Of a stretch of 64,000 bases of DNA, positions 1 to 8,516 are shown piece after piece. Position numbers and translations under genes: made by a program. Position 1 is the stretch's first letter. Each line of letters opens with the position of its first letter. The DNA lies in NCBI RefSeq assembly GCF_965243865.1, contig NZ_OZ251603.1:3720001-3784000 (forward strand), read 5' to 3'. Origin of the DNA: Hyphomicrobium_A sp965243865 (lineage in GTDB: Bacteria; Pseudomonadota; Alphaproteobacteria; Rhizobiales; Hyphomicrobiaceae). The notes under the pieces were generated by a model. That model saw nothing but the letters and a program-made list of their open reading frames with translations, was not told where the DNA came from and ran no database searches.

Positions 1-1733
1 CCGCTTATGGTCGCCAGCAAGTCGTCGTGCGTCGGCGGCTCGAAGCTGCGACTCACCGCGCCGAAGAGTTTGGTCGTAGCTGTCAGATCGTAAAGAAGGC
101 CGGCGCTTGGTGTCCAACCGGAATAGCTGCGCGAGTAACTGGTGTCCTGCGACAGCGCGAAGGCGTTCTGAAGTGCGCCGGAGACAGGATTGTAGCCCGC
201 GACAGGGCGTGTGCCGCTGCCGAACCGGTCGTCGTTGTCGCGCGTGGCATAGGCGTAGCCAATCGCTGGGCTGAGCGTGAATCCGGCGCCGACAGGAATG
301 TTGAGAGCGGCGTGCAGCGACACTGTCGACGCGTCGAGCTCGCTCTCGCCGAACTTGGCGCCTTGGCTGCCGCTGAGGTTGATGAAGTTCTGGCGCTCGG
401 CGGAGCCTACGATGTACTGCGCGGTGGCTTCGAACAGCGGAAGGGCTGAGGCCGTGCTCGGGTTATAGGCGTAGCGTACGACGCTGGTAAAATCTCCGCC
501 GTCAGTGGTACGGATGCCCCCGGAGATCGGGAAGCGGAAGGTGTCGTCAGTGTAGGCGTATCCTAATCCGACATCGAAGAGATGCTCGCCGTACGTAGCC
601 GAAGTGCGCGACCCGATGCGGAATTGCTCGGTATCCCGCCGCGGCCTGTCGCGCAGCACATCGGGTCCAGGGTTGAGGATTGTCGGTGGATTTCCGGGGA
701 TGACGGTCGGCCCGCCGTAGACCTGCTTCGGGTTCTGCTCAAGAAGCGCTTTCGTCAGCGGGCCGGCGACATCGAAGCCGAGATCGGTATAGCCGAGGAA
801 GAGCCGCGTCGAGATGTTGTCGTCGACCTTAGCGCCTGCATTGATGTTGAGGTTGGTGCGCTCCGAGCTGTTGTAGTCGCGAAACCCGTCGCGCTCGCTG
901 TAGCTGATCTGCGCGTTGGCATCGAAATTACCCTCGCGCGCGCCTGCTCGTGCAGTGGTGGTGACCTGCCCAAAGCTCCCGGCTTCGAAAGTCGCGGTGG
1001 CGCCGGGGCTGGATGAGCCGGTAGGCGAGGTGAAGTTGATCGCGCCACCGAGAACGGTTGCGCCAAGTCTGTTGGCGGTGTAGCCGCGATAGATCTCAGT
1101 GAAGTCGGCTTGCCGAGGGTCTGCGAGGCCGACGACGTACGATCCGTCGGCGCGATTGAGAGGCAGTCCGTCCTGCAGAATAAGAACGCCGCGCTCGACG
1201 GGGTTCTGTTGCAGGCCAGAGCCGCGGATCTGAATTCTCGGCTGGTCATTGCCGCCGAAGAAGTTCTGCACGATGACGCCGGGTACGATCTTCAGCGTGT
1301 CGCCAGCCGTCACGTTGGCTCGGCCGGCAAGCTCTCTGGCAGCAACGACATCGGTGCCGCCGGCGATCGCTTCGATGCGCCGGCGCGAAATCGCCTCCGG
1401 ATCCTGTGGTCGTCCGGCTTCGCCGTCGGCGGATGCGGTTTGACCAGCCGATACGCTGGGCGAGGCGCTTGAGGGGCTCTTCTTCTTGGCAGTCTTCTTA
1501 GTCGGCGTCGCCGCCTCGACCGTCACGGGCGGCAGGGAGACTGTGGCACCCGGGGCGGCCGACTGTGCAAATGCAGCCCCGGTCAAAGCGCTTGGAGTGA
1601 AGGCTAGGGTCGCGACCGCGAACAGGTACGGCCGGTGTACTGTGCGCGCAGCATCAAGGCCGCAAGACCTTGCAGGCCAGCCTGATGCGAACTCACCCGT
1701 AACGCCAGACGTGACCACTCGTACTCTACGCAT
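1..1733 (-). CDS. TonB-dependent outer-membrane receptor (3' part outside window)
   Basis: The minus frame is open from an ATG at 1733 to the window edge, about 577 codons. Early residues include a hydrophobic signal-like stretch ending near AAFAQ, a TonB-box-like LPPVTVEA, then a plug domain with 'AGDTLKIVPGVIVQ', 'QIRGSG' and 'LQDGLPLNRADG', typical of ferric-siderophore or ferric-citrate type TonB receptors (COG4772-like). Further codons are rich in Tyr/Asn/Gly, as expected for the beta-barrel. The family imports metal chelates across the outer membrane using TonB energy. The ligand cannot be read from sequence. The gene lies directly downstream of an AraC-type regulator on the same strand, the usual arrangement for regulated siderophore receptors. 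The C-terminal barrel is cut off by the window edge. Overlapping plus-strand frames are shadows. Confidence 0.88.
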   Translation of the reverse strand, partial: MRRVRVVTSGVTGEFASGWPARSCGLDAARTVHRPYLFAVATLAFTPSALTGAAFAQSAAPGATVSLPPVTVEAATPTKKTAKKKSPSSASPSVSAGQTASADGEAGRPQDPEAISRRRIEAIAGGTDVVAARELAGRANVTAGDTLKIVPGVIVQNFFGGNDQPRIQIRGSGLQQNPVERGVLILQDGLPLNRADGSYVVGLADPRQADFTEIYRGYTANRLGATVLGGAINFTSPTGSSSPGATATFEAGSFGQVTTTARAGAREGNFDANAQISYSERDGFRDYNSSERTNLNINAGAKVDDNISTRLFLGYTDLGFDVAGPLTKALLEQNPKQVYGGPTVIPGNPPTILNPGPDVLRDRPRRDTEQFRIGSRTSATYGEHLFDVGLGYAYTDDTFRFPISGGIRTTDGGDFTSVVRYAYNPSTASALPLFEATAQYIVGSAERQNFINLSGSQGAKFGESELDASTVSLHAALNIPVGAGFTLSPAIGYAYATRDNDDRFGSGTRPVAGYNPVSGALQNAFALSQDTSYSRSYSGWTPSAGLLYDLTATTKLFGAVSRSFEPPTHDDLLATIS

Positions 1734-1898
1734 CCCAGAACTCCCAACACGCATACGCCACCCTCGGACCTAAACGGCCCGAGACATTCGATGAGGATCA
1801 TTAGGAGTCGAGGGACGGGGCAGCGCCCCCAAGCGGAAGGAGAGGGCTCAAAACGGGAGAATATTGTCATTTACCGGACAGGGACTGACTGACTGGCG

Positions 1899-2831
1899 TC
1901 AGGCCCTCCCACGAGCGGTCCTATATTGCGCGGGGTTCAAATCGAACTGCCGGCGAAAGGCTCGGGCAAATTGACTTGGGTTGGCAAATCCTGCTTCCAG
2001 CGCGATCTCCGCGATTGTCAGGTCGCTATGCAGCAGAAGGTTCTGCGCCGCAGCAAGTCGCTTGTAGCGCGAGAAGCTGGCGATGCTGTCGCCGTAGCGG
2101 CACTTGAAGCAGCGCTTCAAATCGCATTCGTTCATGCCGACAAGCGTGCTGAGCTCTGTGATTGTCGGCGGATCGTCGAGACGCTGGGTGAGGATGTCGG
2201 CAGCAAGACGCAGCTTCGAGACGGTTCGTGGAGGAAGGCTTTGGGCTTCGCCAGCGGCCGGTTTCGGGTTTTTGTGACTGGCATAGCCCCAGGCAAGCAA
2301 CGCGAGCACCGCTTGCTCAGCGGTGAGAATGTCTGCGTCGGTGTCGAAGCTCAGATCGAGAAGTGCCTTCGCATGTGTGAGGCCGAATTCATCGAGGTCG
2401 ATCTGTAGGTCACTGGATGACGCGTATTCCTCGCCCATCAGGAAGGTAGATATCTGGCACTCGAGGCCGCGAGGACAGGTGGCACACCACGAGGAGGGGA
2501 AGTGTACGATGACGGCTAGGGTTGCGGGGGCGGTGAAGTCTATGCGCCTTGCACACCGACAGCAGGGTTGGCGCAGTATGTACAGAGTGTCCGGCTTGAA
2601 GGATTGCAGCCTCGACGGTTCCTCGTCTGACTTCAGGGTCGGGCTACCCGCAAAGGTGATGCAAAAGTATGTGCCCACGGCGCTGAGGGGCACTGAAGTT
2701 CGACTGCCAGGTCGCACCCGAGTAAGGCCCACCCCGCCGCGCAGATCGACGGTCGTGCTGTCTGGCACGCCAACGGCCGCGCTGTGCAAGCGCGCTGCAA
2801 TCTGAGACTGAACTTCCATGCTCGAACTCAT
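1899..2831 (-). CDS. AraC-family transcriptional regulator, cysteine-rich N-terminal domain
   Basis: 310 residues. The C-terminal ~100 residues form the AraC/XylS double helix-turn-helix, including 'TITELSTLVGMNECDLKRCF' and 'IAEIALEAGFANPSQFARAF'. The N-terminal ~200 residues are an effector domain of unknown ligand, resembling the layout of PchR-type regulators of siderophore uptake. Unusual are six cysteines at about residues 90, 91, 93, 116, 119 and 125 (CCRC and CATC...C patterns) and two more within the first HTH. These could form a metal- or redox-sensing site; that is inference. The gene precedes the TonB receptor on the same strand with a 165-base gap, so it probably controls that receptor. 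Confidence 0.87.
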   Translation of the reverse strand: MSSSMEVQSQIAARLHSAAVGVPDSTTVDLRGGVGLTRVRPGSRTSVPLSAVGTYFCITFAGSPTLKSDEEPSRLQSFKPDTLYILRQPCCRCARRIDFTAPATLAVIVHFPSSWCATCPRGLECQISTFLMGEEYASSSDLQIDLDEFGLTHAKALLDLSFDTDADILTAEQAVLALLAWGYASHKNPKPAAGEAQSLPPRTVSKLRLAADILTQRLDDPPTITELSTLVGMNECDLKRCFKCRYGDSIASFSRYKRLAAAQNLLLHSDLTIAEIALEAGFANPSQFARAFRRQFDLNPAQYRTARGRA

Positions 2832-2987
2832 CTCGAACCTTGAACGGTCTCAAGGCGCTCAGCAAATGAGGTCCTGGAAACGCCGCTACAATGGCAGAAA
2901 GTATTAGTATTGCTTACGACACAAGTAAAGAAAGCGGGCGTGCGAAAAATCGCCACTTAAATCATATGGTTTTGAGGTGTTGGTCAG

Positions 2988-3353
2988 TCAGCGATGCTTC
3001 TGGGCTTCGTCGGCGTGTAGCCTGGACTCAAGCATATACGTCAACGCGGCCAGCCCAGGATCGCTGTGCGCCTGGCACCTGCCGATCATGGTGATCCATG
3101 CTTCGTCGCCCGCGGTATTGGCAAAGAGGCGGACGCTGGAAGCGACGTATTCGCCAATTTGCAGCTGTGCCGCCGCAGCGGCGGCAGAGAGGCGCCGCAG
3201 CAACGCGGCGTCTCGTATGGTTCCGGCAGCTTCGTCGGCTACCGCCGGATCCTCCATGCGCCAAATTAGGTCTCCGAGTGTCATGATAACTGGATGCTCC
3301 TGTGGCGTTCGTCGTTTCGGTCGGGGCTCAAAAGGCGAGTTCCCGAATTCCAT
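2988..3353 (-). CDS. Small helical protein of unknown function behind narK
   Basis: Up to 121 residues if started at the ATG at 3353, which is 11 bases after the narK stop. An internal ATG at 3284 has a better-looking GGAG and would give about 98 residues beginning MTLGDLIWRMEDP. The product is alanine-rich and predicted mostly helical, with no membrane segment or metal motif, and I do not recognise the family. It is the last gene of the narK transcription unit and so is likely co-expressed with nitrate transport. Reading this strand rather than the plus-strand frames is supported by the operon position and by a protein-like, low-arginine composition. Function is unknown. Confidence 0.6.
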   Translation of the reverse strand: MEFGNSPFEPRPKRRTPQEHPVIMTLGDLIWRMEDPAVADEAAGTIRDAALLRRLSAAAAAAQLQIGEYVASSVRLFANTAGDEAWITMIGRCQAHSDPGLAALTYMLESRLHADEAQKHR

Positions 3354-3363
3354 ATTCTGGCGG

Positions 3364-6102
3364 TCATTCGGCGGGCCGGATGGATGGCGTAGGCATGATC
3401 GGGCGTTCATGGATATCGGTGTCGGAACTCAGCAGGCCTCCGCGGCGGGCGTAGACCCACCAAGTGATCGCGATGCACGTGACGTAAAAGCCGAGGAAGC
3501 CCCAGAGTGCGGCCTCGGCGCTGCCCGTCATGGAGATGGAGGTGCCGTAGCTCTTAGGAATGAAGAATGCGCCATAGGCGGCAATCGCCGAACTGAACCC
3601 AATTATGCCTGCGCTCTCTTTTTCGGCGTTGCGCAGGCGAATTGCATCATCAGCGTCAGGCAGTAGCCGAGACATCTCCTTGCTCATGATGGCCGGGATC
3701 ATCTGGAACGTTGAGGCGTTGCCGACACCGCTGACAACGAAGAGAAACAGGAACATGCCGAAGAACCCGGCGAAGTTGGCAATGCTCAGGAAGTAAAGGA
3801 CACCCGCGACTCCGGCCGCCATGCCGACGAACACCCAGAGAGTCACGCGAGCGCCGCCGTATTTGTCGGCAATCCAGCCCGTAGCAGAGCGCGATATTGC
3901 TCCGACGAGGGGACCTATAAAGGCGTAGGCAAGCGCATTCACCTCGGGAAACTGGAGCTTGGCAAGCAAAGGAAACCCTGCCGAATAGCCGATGAAGGAT
4001 CCGAATGTTCCCGTGTAGAGCCAGCACATGATCCATGTGTGCCTGCGCTGGAATATGATGGACTGCTCCGCGAAGGATGCGCGTGCGGAGGCGATGTCGT
4101 TCATGCCGAACCAGGCAGCGAGCGCAGACGCGACGATGAATGGCACCCAAATGAAACCGGCGTTCTGAAGCCACATCGGGTACGTGCGATCGCCTTCCGC
4201 CACCATGACAGGGTCCCCGCCGAGCCAGCCGAACACGCCCGCAGTGATAACGACCGGCACGAGGAACTGCGCGACGCTGACGCCGAGGTTGCCCAGTCCG
4301 GCATTCAATGCCAGCGCGTTGCCCTTCTCACTCTTCGGGAAGAAGAACGAGATGTTGGACATTGACGAGGCGAAGTTGCCGCCGCCGAAGCCACACAGCA
4401 GGGCCAATGCAAGGAAGATCCAGTACGGGGTATTAGGATTCTGGACCGCCATTGCGATGCCGACCGCGGGGATCAACAGAGACCAGGTCGCGAGCGTCGT
4501 CCACAGTCGGCCGCCCAACACCGGAACCATGAAGGAATAGAATATTCGCAACGTTGCGCCCGAGAGACCGGGCAGTGCAGCGAGCCAGAAGAGCTGGTCG
4601 GGGGTGTATTGGAATCCAGCGGTCGGCAGTTTGGCGACAACGACCGACCACACCATCCAAACGGCGAATGAGAGCAGCAATGAAGGGATTGAGAGCCAGA
4701 GGTTGCGCCGGGCGATGGCGCGCCCTGTCGTTTGCCAGAACACGCGGTCTTCCGGTCGCCAATCTTCGATGAGGCTCGGACCCAAAGCGCCGACGTGATG
4801 CGGCTGGTGGATCGGCTGCATCTCTGGGAGCTCGGGCAGCCTTTTGAGATCAGGTACCGTTGCTCGCCGCTCCATGCGGCGGATCGAGAAGTGCATCCAC
4901 GCAAGCGCCGTAGTGACCAACAGAAAGAGCAGCATGAAGCAGCTCGTCCAAATGCCGGTGAGATCGTTGAGCATCCCGAACGCGATCGGCAGGACGAAGC
5001 CTCCCAATCCACCAATCATGCCGACAAGACCGCCGACAGCGCCGACATTTTTTGGATAGTAGACTGGAATATGCTTGTAGACGGCGGCTTTCCCCAGGCT
5101 CATGAAGAACCCGAGCACGAACACGATGACCGAGAAGGGGACCAGTCCGATCTCAAGCTCGAAGGTGATCGGGCCGCGGATACCCCGCACCACGTATTCG
5201 GTCGGCGGATAGGACAGGACGAACGTGCACGCGACCGACACGAGGAACGTCCAGTACATGATGCGCCTGGCGCCGTACTTGTCGGAGAGGTGTCCCCCAT
5301 AAGCGCGGAAAACACTGGCGGGGATAGAGTAGGCCGCACCGATCATTCCGGCGCTGGCGATGTCGAGGCGGTACACGCCGATCAGGTAGCGGGGCAGCCA
5401 CAGGGCAAGCGCGACAAAGGCGCCGAACACGAAGAAGTAGTATAGTCCGAAACGCCAGACCTGAAGGTTCTTCAACGGAGCCAGCTCAAGCCAAGCACTC
5501 TTCGGCTTTTCGCCGCTCATTGCCCGCTCGCGCTGAACTGGGTCCTCGCTGGTGGCGAACCAGAATACAACGGCCATCAGCGCGATAGCCCCGGCCCATA
5601 CCTGCGCGACCGTCTGCCATCCGTATGCGATGAGCACAAAGGGCGCCAGGAACTTGGTGACCGCGGCGCCAACGTTGCCTGCACCGAAAATGCCGAGGGC
5701 GGTGCCCTGCTTCTCGGGCGGATACCAGCGCGAAACGTAAGCGACGCCGACGGCGAACGCGCCTCCCGCGATGCCGACACCCAAGGCGGCGAACAGCATT
5801 TGTGGATAGGTCTTCGCGTACGTGAGGAGCCATGTCGCTAGGGCTGCCGCCAGCATCACGAGCGTATAGATGCGACGACCGCCGTATTGATCGGTCCAGA
5901 CGCCGAGCGCGATCCGGGTCAATGATCCCGTCAGTATCGGAGTGCCGACCAGAAGGCCGAACTGTGTTTCGTTGAGCCCCAATTGCTCCTTGATCTGGAT
6001 TCCAATGATCGAGAATATCGTCCAGACTGCGAAGCAAACCGTGAAACCCAGAGTGGAGAGCCACAGGGCCTTTCGCTGCTCATGCGCGCTGACGACGGGC
6101 AT
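3364..6102 (-). CDS. narK: Nitrate/nitrite transporter, NarK1-NarK2 fusion
   Basis: 912 residues, twice the usual MFS length. Residues ~15-405 form one 12-helix MFS unit with 'FAVGVAYVSRWYPPEKQGTA'; residues ~450-905 form a second with 'GGGNFASSMSNISFFFPKS', the nitrate-porter signature. Fused NarK1/NarK2 proteins are known in Paracoccus and other denitrifiers. There the first half is regarded as a proton-nitrate symporter and the second as a nitrate/nitrite exchanger. The protein imports nitrate to the cytoplasmic active site of NarG and exports nitrite to periplasmic NirK. It has its own promoter with an FNR-type box at 6178-6191, separate from narGHJI. A second stand-alone narK is at 13832-15193. 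Confidence 0.95.
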   Translation of the reverse strand: MPVVSAHEQRKALWLSTLGFTVCFAVWTIFSIIGIQIKEQLGLNETQFGLLVGTPILTGSLTRIALGVWTDQYGGRRIYTLVMLAAALATWLLTYAKTYPQMLFAALGVGIAGGAFAVGVAYVSRWYPPEKQGTALGIFGAGNVGAAVTKFLAPFVLIAYGWQTVAQVWAGAIALMAVVFWFATSEDPVQRERAMSGEKPKSAWLELAPLKNLQVWRFGLYYFFVFGAFVALALWLPRYLIGVYRLDIASAGMIGAAYSIPASVFRAYGGHLSDKYGARRIMYWTFLVSVACTFVLSYPPTEYVVRGIRGPITFELEIGLVPFSVIVFVLGFFMSLGKAAVYKHIPVYYPKNVGAVGGLVGMIGGLGGFVLPIAFGMLNDLTGIWTSCFMLLFLLVTTALAWMHFSIRRMERRATVPDLKRLPELPEMQPIHQPHHVGALGPSLIEDWRPEDRVFWQTTGRAIARRNLWLSIPSLLLSFAVWMVWSVVVAKLPTAGFQYTPDQLFWLAALPGLSGATLRIFYSFMVPVLGGRLWTTLATWSLLIPAVGIAMAVQNPNTPYWIFLALALLCGFGGGNFASSMSNISFFFPKSEKGNALALNAGLGNLGVSVAQFLVPVVITAGVFGWLGGDPVMVAEGDRTYPMWLQNAGFIWVPFIVASALAAWFGMNDIASARASFAEQSIIFQRRHTWIMCWLYTGTFGSFIGYSAGFPLLAKLQFPEVNALAYAFIGPLVGAISRSATGWIADKYGGARVTLWVFVGMAAGVAGVLYFLSIANFAGFFGMFLFLFVVSGVGNASTFQMIPAIMSKEMSRLLPDADDAIRLRNAEKESAGIIGFSSAIAAYGAFFIPKSYGTSISMTGSAEAALWGFLGFYVTCIAITWWVYARRGGLLSSDTDIHERPIMPTPSIRPAE

Positions 6103-6142
6103 AATGGTCGCGCTCCGCTCAATACCTCGGCCGGGTTAATCG

Positions 6143-6191
6143 GTGCCAATTATCGCGTGAGCGACGGCAGAGGCACGTTGATCTGCGTTAA
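6143..6191 (-). promoter_or_regulatory. FNR/NNR-type promoter of narK fusion
   Basis: TTGAT-CTGC-GTTAA lies at 6178-6191, overlapping the end of the ppiC gene. Reading the minus strand, GATAAT at 6154-6149 falls one base from the ideal -10 position when the box is centred at -41.5. The start of transcription would be near 6143, about 40 bases before the ATG. Confidence 0.6.
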
Positions 6192-7054
6192 GTGCGAAGG
6201 GCCCCGAGGGGTGCGTCGTTATCGCGAGGTGTCCGTGTCCGATGGGATGCAAGTTCAAGCCCCTCGATGTTGGCCTGCTCAACCAGCATGCGCACATATA
6301 GCGCCCGCGCCTGTGTGATGGTGGCTGCGCGCAGATAGCTGGCAATGCGCTCTTTCACTGGTTCGAACGGGAGTTCTGCGCCCTCAATACGGCGGTCGAG
6401 GCGTATGATGTGGAGTCCGTAGCGTGTCTCGACGGGGGCTTGAGTGATTTCTCCCGGCTGGAGACTAGCCAGAGCCCTCTCAAATTCCGCTGTCGTGTCG
6501 CCCGGGAGCAGCTGGCCGAGATTGCCTCCATCGGCCGAGGAAGGGCAGATTGAATAGGCTCTCGCCAAATGCGCAAAGCGCGACGGGTCTTCGCGGAGCG
6601 CAGAGATGATGGCGTGAGCATTGCGGCGCTTGGCTTCGAACGCAACGTTTTCGTTGCGCGAGACTGACAGCAGAATGTGCGCCGCCTCATAGATGGTGGG
6701 AGTACGAAACTTATCGCGATTGCGGTCGTAGTAGCGGCGGCAGCTGTCGCCATCTGGCTCTGGGGTGACGACGAAGCGTTCGATCAATGCCCGTATATTT
6801 GCCTCTTCCGGCGTTTCAAGCCGGCCGTCGACATCGGGTGCCGGGGAGGCCGTTATTGCGGCACGCTGCGCCTCTTGCAGCAAGAGCTCCCGCACGACAA
6901 GCGATAGAGCGGCTTCGTGCCAAGCCGCTGCAGGCGAATGCGCGGGATGGTTCTGCGTTTCGCGCGCGATTTCGTCGTGAGGTATGACAACCCCATTCAC
7001 GCTTACTTTTGCTCGCGGAGCGTTCGCCAAGTCGGCGTGGATTGAACAGCCCAT
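6188..7054 (-). CDS. PpiC-type peptidyl-prolyl isomerase of the nar operon
   Basis: 288 residues. The N-terminal part (~1-120) is helical, SurA/NifM-like. A parvulin rotamase domain follows at about residues 118-225, with 'EAAHILLS', 'FAHLARAYSICPSS..GGNLG' and a 'YGLHIIRLDR' end. There is no signal peptide, so it probably acts in the cytoplasm. Such isomerases are frequent as the last gene of narGHJI operons and are thought to help fold or mature nitrate reductase, although its client is not proven. It starts 6 bases after the narI stop, which indicates co-transcription. A GGAG-type ribosome site precedes the ATG at 7054. Confidence 0.9.
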   Translation of the reverse strand: MGCSIHADLANAPRAKVSVNGVVIPHDEIARETQNHPAHSPAAAWHEAALSLVVRELLLQEAQRAAITASPAPDVDGRLETPEEANIRALIERFVVTPEPDGDSCRRYYDRNRDKFRTPTIYEAAHILLSVSRNENVAFEAKRRNAHAIISALREDPSRFAHLARAYSICPSSADGGNLGQLLPGDTTAEFERALASLQPGEITQAPVETRYGLHIIRLDRRIEGAELPFEPVKERIASYLRAATITQARALYVRMLVEQANIEGLELASHRTRTPRDNDAPLGALRT

Positions 7055-7060
7055 GCGTCT

Positions 7061-7789
7061 CTACTCCGCAGCCTGAACACGCGAGGCGATGGTGTGGCTG
7101 GCGCCGCCACGTGCGCGCACGACCTGATAGCCGCGACGACCGAGGTACCAAACCGGCGCGCTCCAGATGTGCACGAGGCGGGTGAACGGGAAAACGAGGA
7201 AGATGGTCATGCCGAGGAACAGATGCAGCTTGAAGATCGGGTTGGCGTCGGCGATCAGGCTCGAGACGCCAGGCTGCAGAGTGAGGATGCCTTGGGCCCA
7301 GGTCATGAAGCGAACCATCTCCTCGCCGTTGAGGTGCTGAAGCGAGATCGGGATAGTGAGGAGACCGAGCACGAGCTGTGCGTAGAGCATGAGCAACACG
7401 GCTATGTCGCCAAACGATGAGGTCCTGCGAATCCGGGCATCGAAAAGCCTCCGGTGGACGAGCAGCGTAATGCCGACGAAGCAGGCGATGCCCGCGACGC
7501 CGCCGACGATGATGGCCATCCACTGCTTGAACTCGTGCGAGATACCGATCGCGTCGAAAATCCAGATTGGCGTCAGAAGCCCGACGAAGTGGCCGAGAAA
7601 GATGACGAGGATGCCGACGTGGAACAGGTTAGAGCCCCACATGAGCTGCCGGCGGCGCAGCAGCTGGCTCGAACCGGAGCGCCAGGAGTATTGCTCGCGA
7701 TCGAAGCGCAACCAGCTTCCGAGCAGGAAGACGGTCAGGCAAAGGTATGGGTACCAGCCGAAAACGATGTGGTTGAGGGCCTCGTACAT
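7061..7789 (-). CDS. narI: Respiratory nitrate reductase gamma subunit (cytochrome b)
   Basis: 242 residues from the ATG at 7789 (MYEALNHIVFGWYPY), which has a strong GAGGAGAG ribosome site. A start at 7816 would overlap narJ by 17 bases and lacks this. Five membrane helices are visible. Histidines in 'NLFHVGILVIFLGHFVG' and in 'KLHLFLGMTIFLVFPFTRLVHIW' are the expected ligands of the two b hemes that take electrons from quinol. NarI anchors NarGH to the inner side of the cytoplasmic membrane. The gene lies 10 bases after narJ and directly before ppiC. Confidence 0.97.
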   Translation of the reverse strand: MYEALNHIVFGWYPYLCLTVFLLGSWLRFDREQYSWRSGSSQLLRRRQLMWGSNLFHVGILVIFLGHFVGLLTPIWIFDAIGISHEFKQWMAIIVGGVAGIACFVGITLLVHRRLFDARIRRTSSFGDIAVLLMLYAQLVLGLLTIPISLQHLNGEEMVRFMTWAQGILTLQPGVSSLIADANPIFKLHLFLGMTIFLVFPFTRLVHIWSAPVWYLGRRGYQVVRARGGASHTIASRVQAAE

Positions 7790-7799
7790 GACGCTCTCC

Positions 7800-8516
7800 T
7801 CAAGCTTGCGGTTCACGTGCCGGCTGGGTGCCGGGCGCGGGGCGCCGGCCAGCGCGGATGCGTGCGATCAGCTCATCCTTGCAGCCGTTGCCGGCGCCGG
7901 CGCCGAATGACACCGGCTGGTCCTCCCAGGCCGCGTCGAGCGCGGCCAGGTCGTTAGGATCCGGGTCGGCCTGCTGCAGGAGCGCCGAGACGTCTTCGCC
8001 TTTCGGCACCGACGCGGCGAGTGCGACCAGCGCGCGAAATACCGCCTCGTACGGAGATTGGCGTTTGGCTAGCCGTTCGGCCAGCGCGGCAAATATGTGT
8101 GCCGTCTGGGCTAGCAGGTCGCTAGCTTGCTGGTCAGGTCGGGTCGACAGGAATTCGAGGAACAACGGTATGAAGTCTGGCAGCTCCTTCGCAGTCAGAT
8201 ACAGCCCATGCGTCTCATAGAGATTCTGCAGATCGACCATGGCCTGCCCCCGATCGCGGCTCTCGCCGTGAACGTGCTCGAATAGGTAGAGTGAAAGGGA
8301 GCGCGTGCGGTCGAAGAGAAGCACGTAGCGCTCCTGGAGGTCGTAGAGGTCCCCTAAGGCCAAGTCGTGGATGAGAGCCAGCAGCTCGTCGCGGAGCGGC
8401 GTCGCCAATTTAGCCTCGGCCTCGACGATGCTTTGCATTTCGGGGGCTGCTGCCTTGATTTCCGGGGTTGGGTAGGTCAACAGCGCCGAGAGGATCTTGT
8501 TGATACCGCCGCTCAT
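7800..8516 (-). CDS. narJ: Nitrate reductase assembly chaperone NarJ
   Basis: 238 residues of the TorD/DmsD/NarJ helical chaperone family. 'LLTYPTPEIKAAAPEMQ' near the start and the 'LSLYLFEHVHGESRDRGQAM' region are characteristic. NarJ binds the NarG N-terminus and delays membrane docking until the molybdenum cofactor is inserted; it is not part of the final enzyme. Start and stop overlap both neighbours or nearly so: the ATG overlaps the narH stop by four bases, indicating translational coupling. The last ~25 residues are rich in Pro/Arg/Gly and look variable. Confidence 0.96.
   Translation of the reverse strand: MSGGINKILSALLTYPTPEIKAAAPEMQSIVEAEAKLATPLRDELLALIHDLALGDLYDLQERYVLLFDRTRSLSLYLFEHVHGESRDRGQAMVDLQNLYETHGLYLTAKELPDFIPLFLEFLSTRPDQQASDLLAQTAHIFAALAERLAKRQSPYEAVFRALVALAASVPKGEDVSALLQQADPDPNDLAALDAAWEDQPVSFGAGAGNGCKDELIARIRAGRRPAPGTQPAREPQA

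Noticed and set aside
27..1472. Several plus-strand frames and a minus-strand 164-codon frame (755-1249)
   Set aside because: All lie inside the TonB-dependent receptor, whose minus frame is open to the window edge and shows plug-domain motifs.
2891..3094. 67-codon plus-strand frame between AraC and the narK unit
   Set aside because: It overlaps the 3' end of the small nar gene and reads Arg/Ser-rich in its second half; the AT-rich gap is more likely promoter DNA for the AraC gene.
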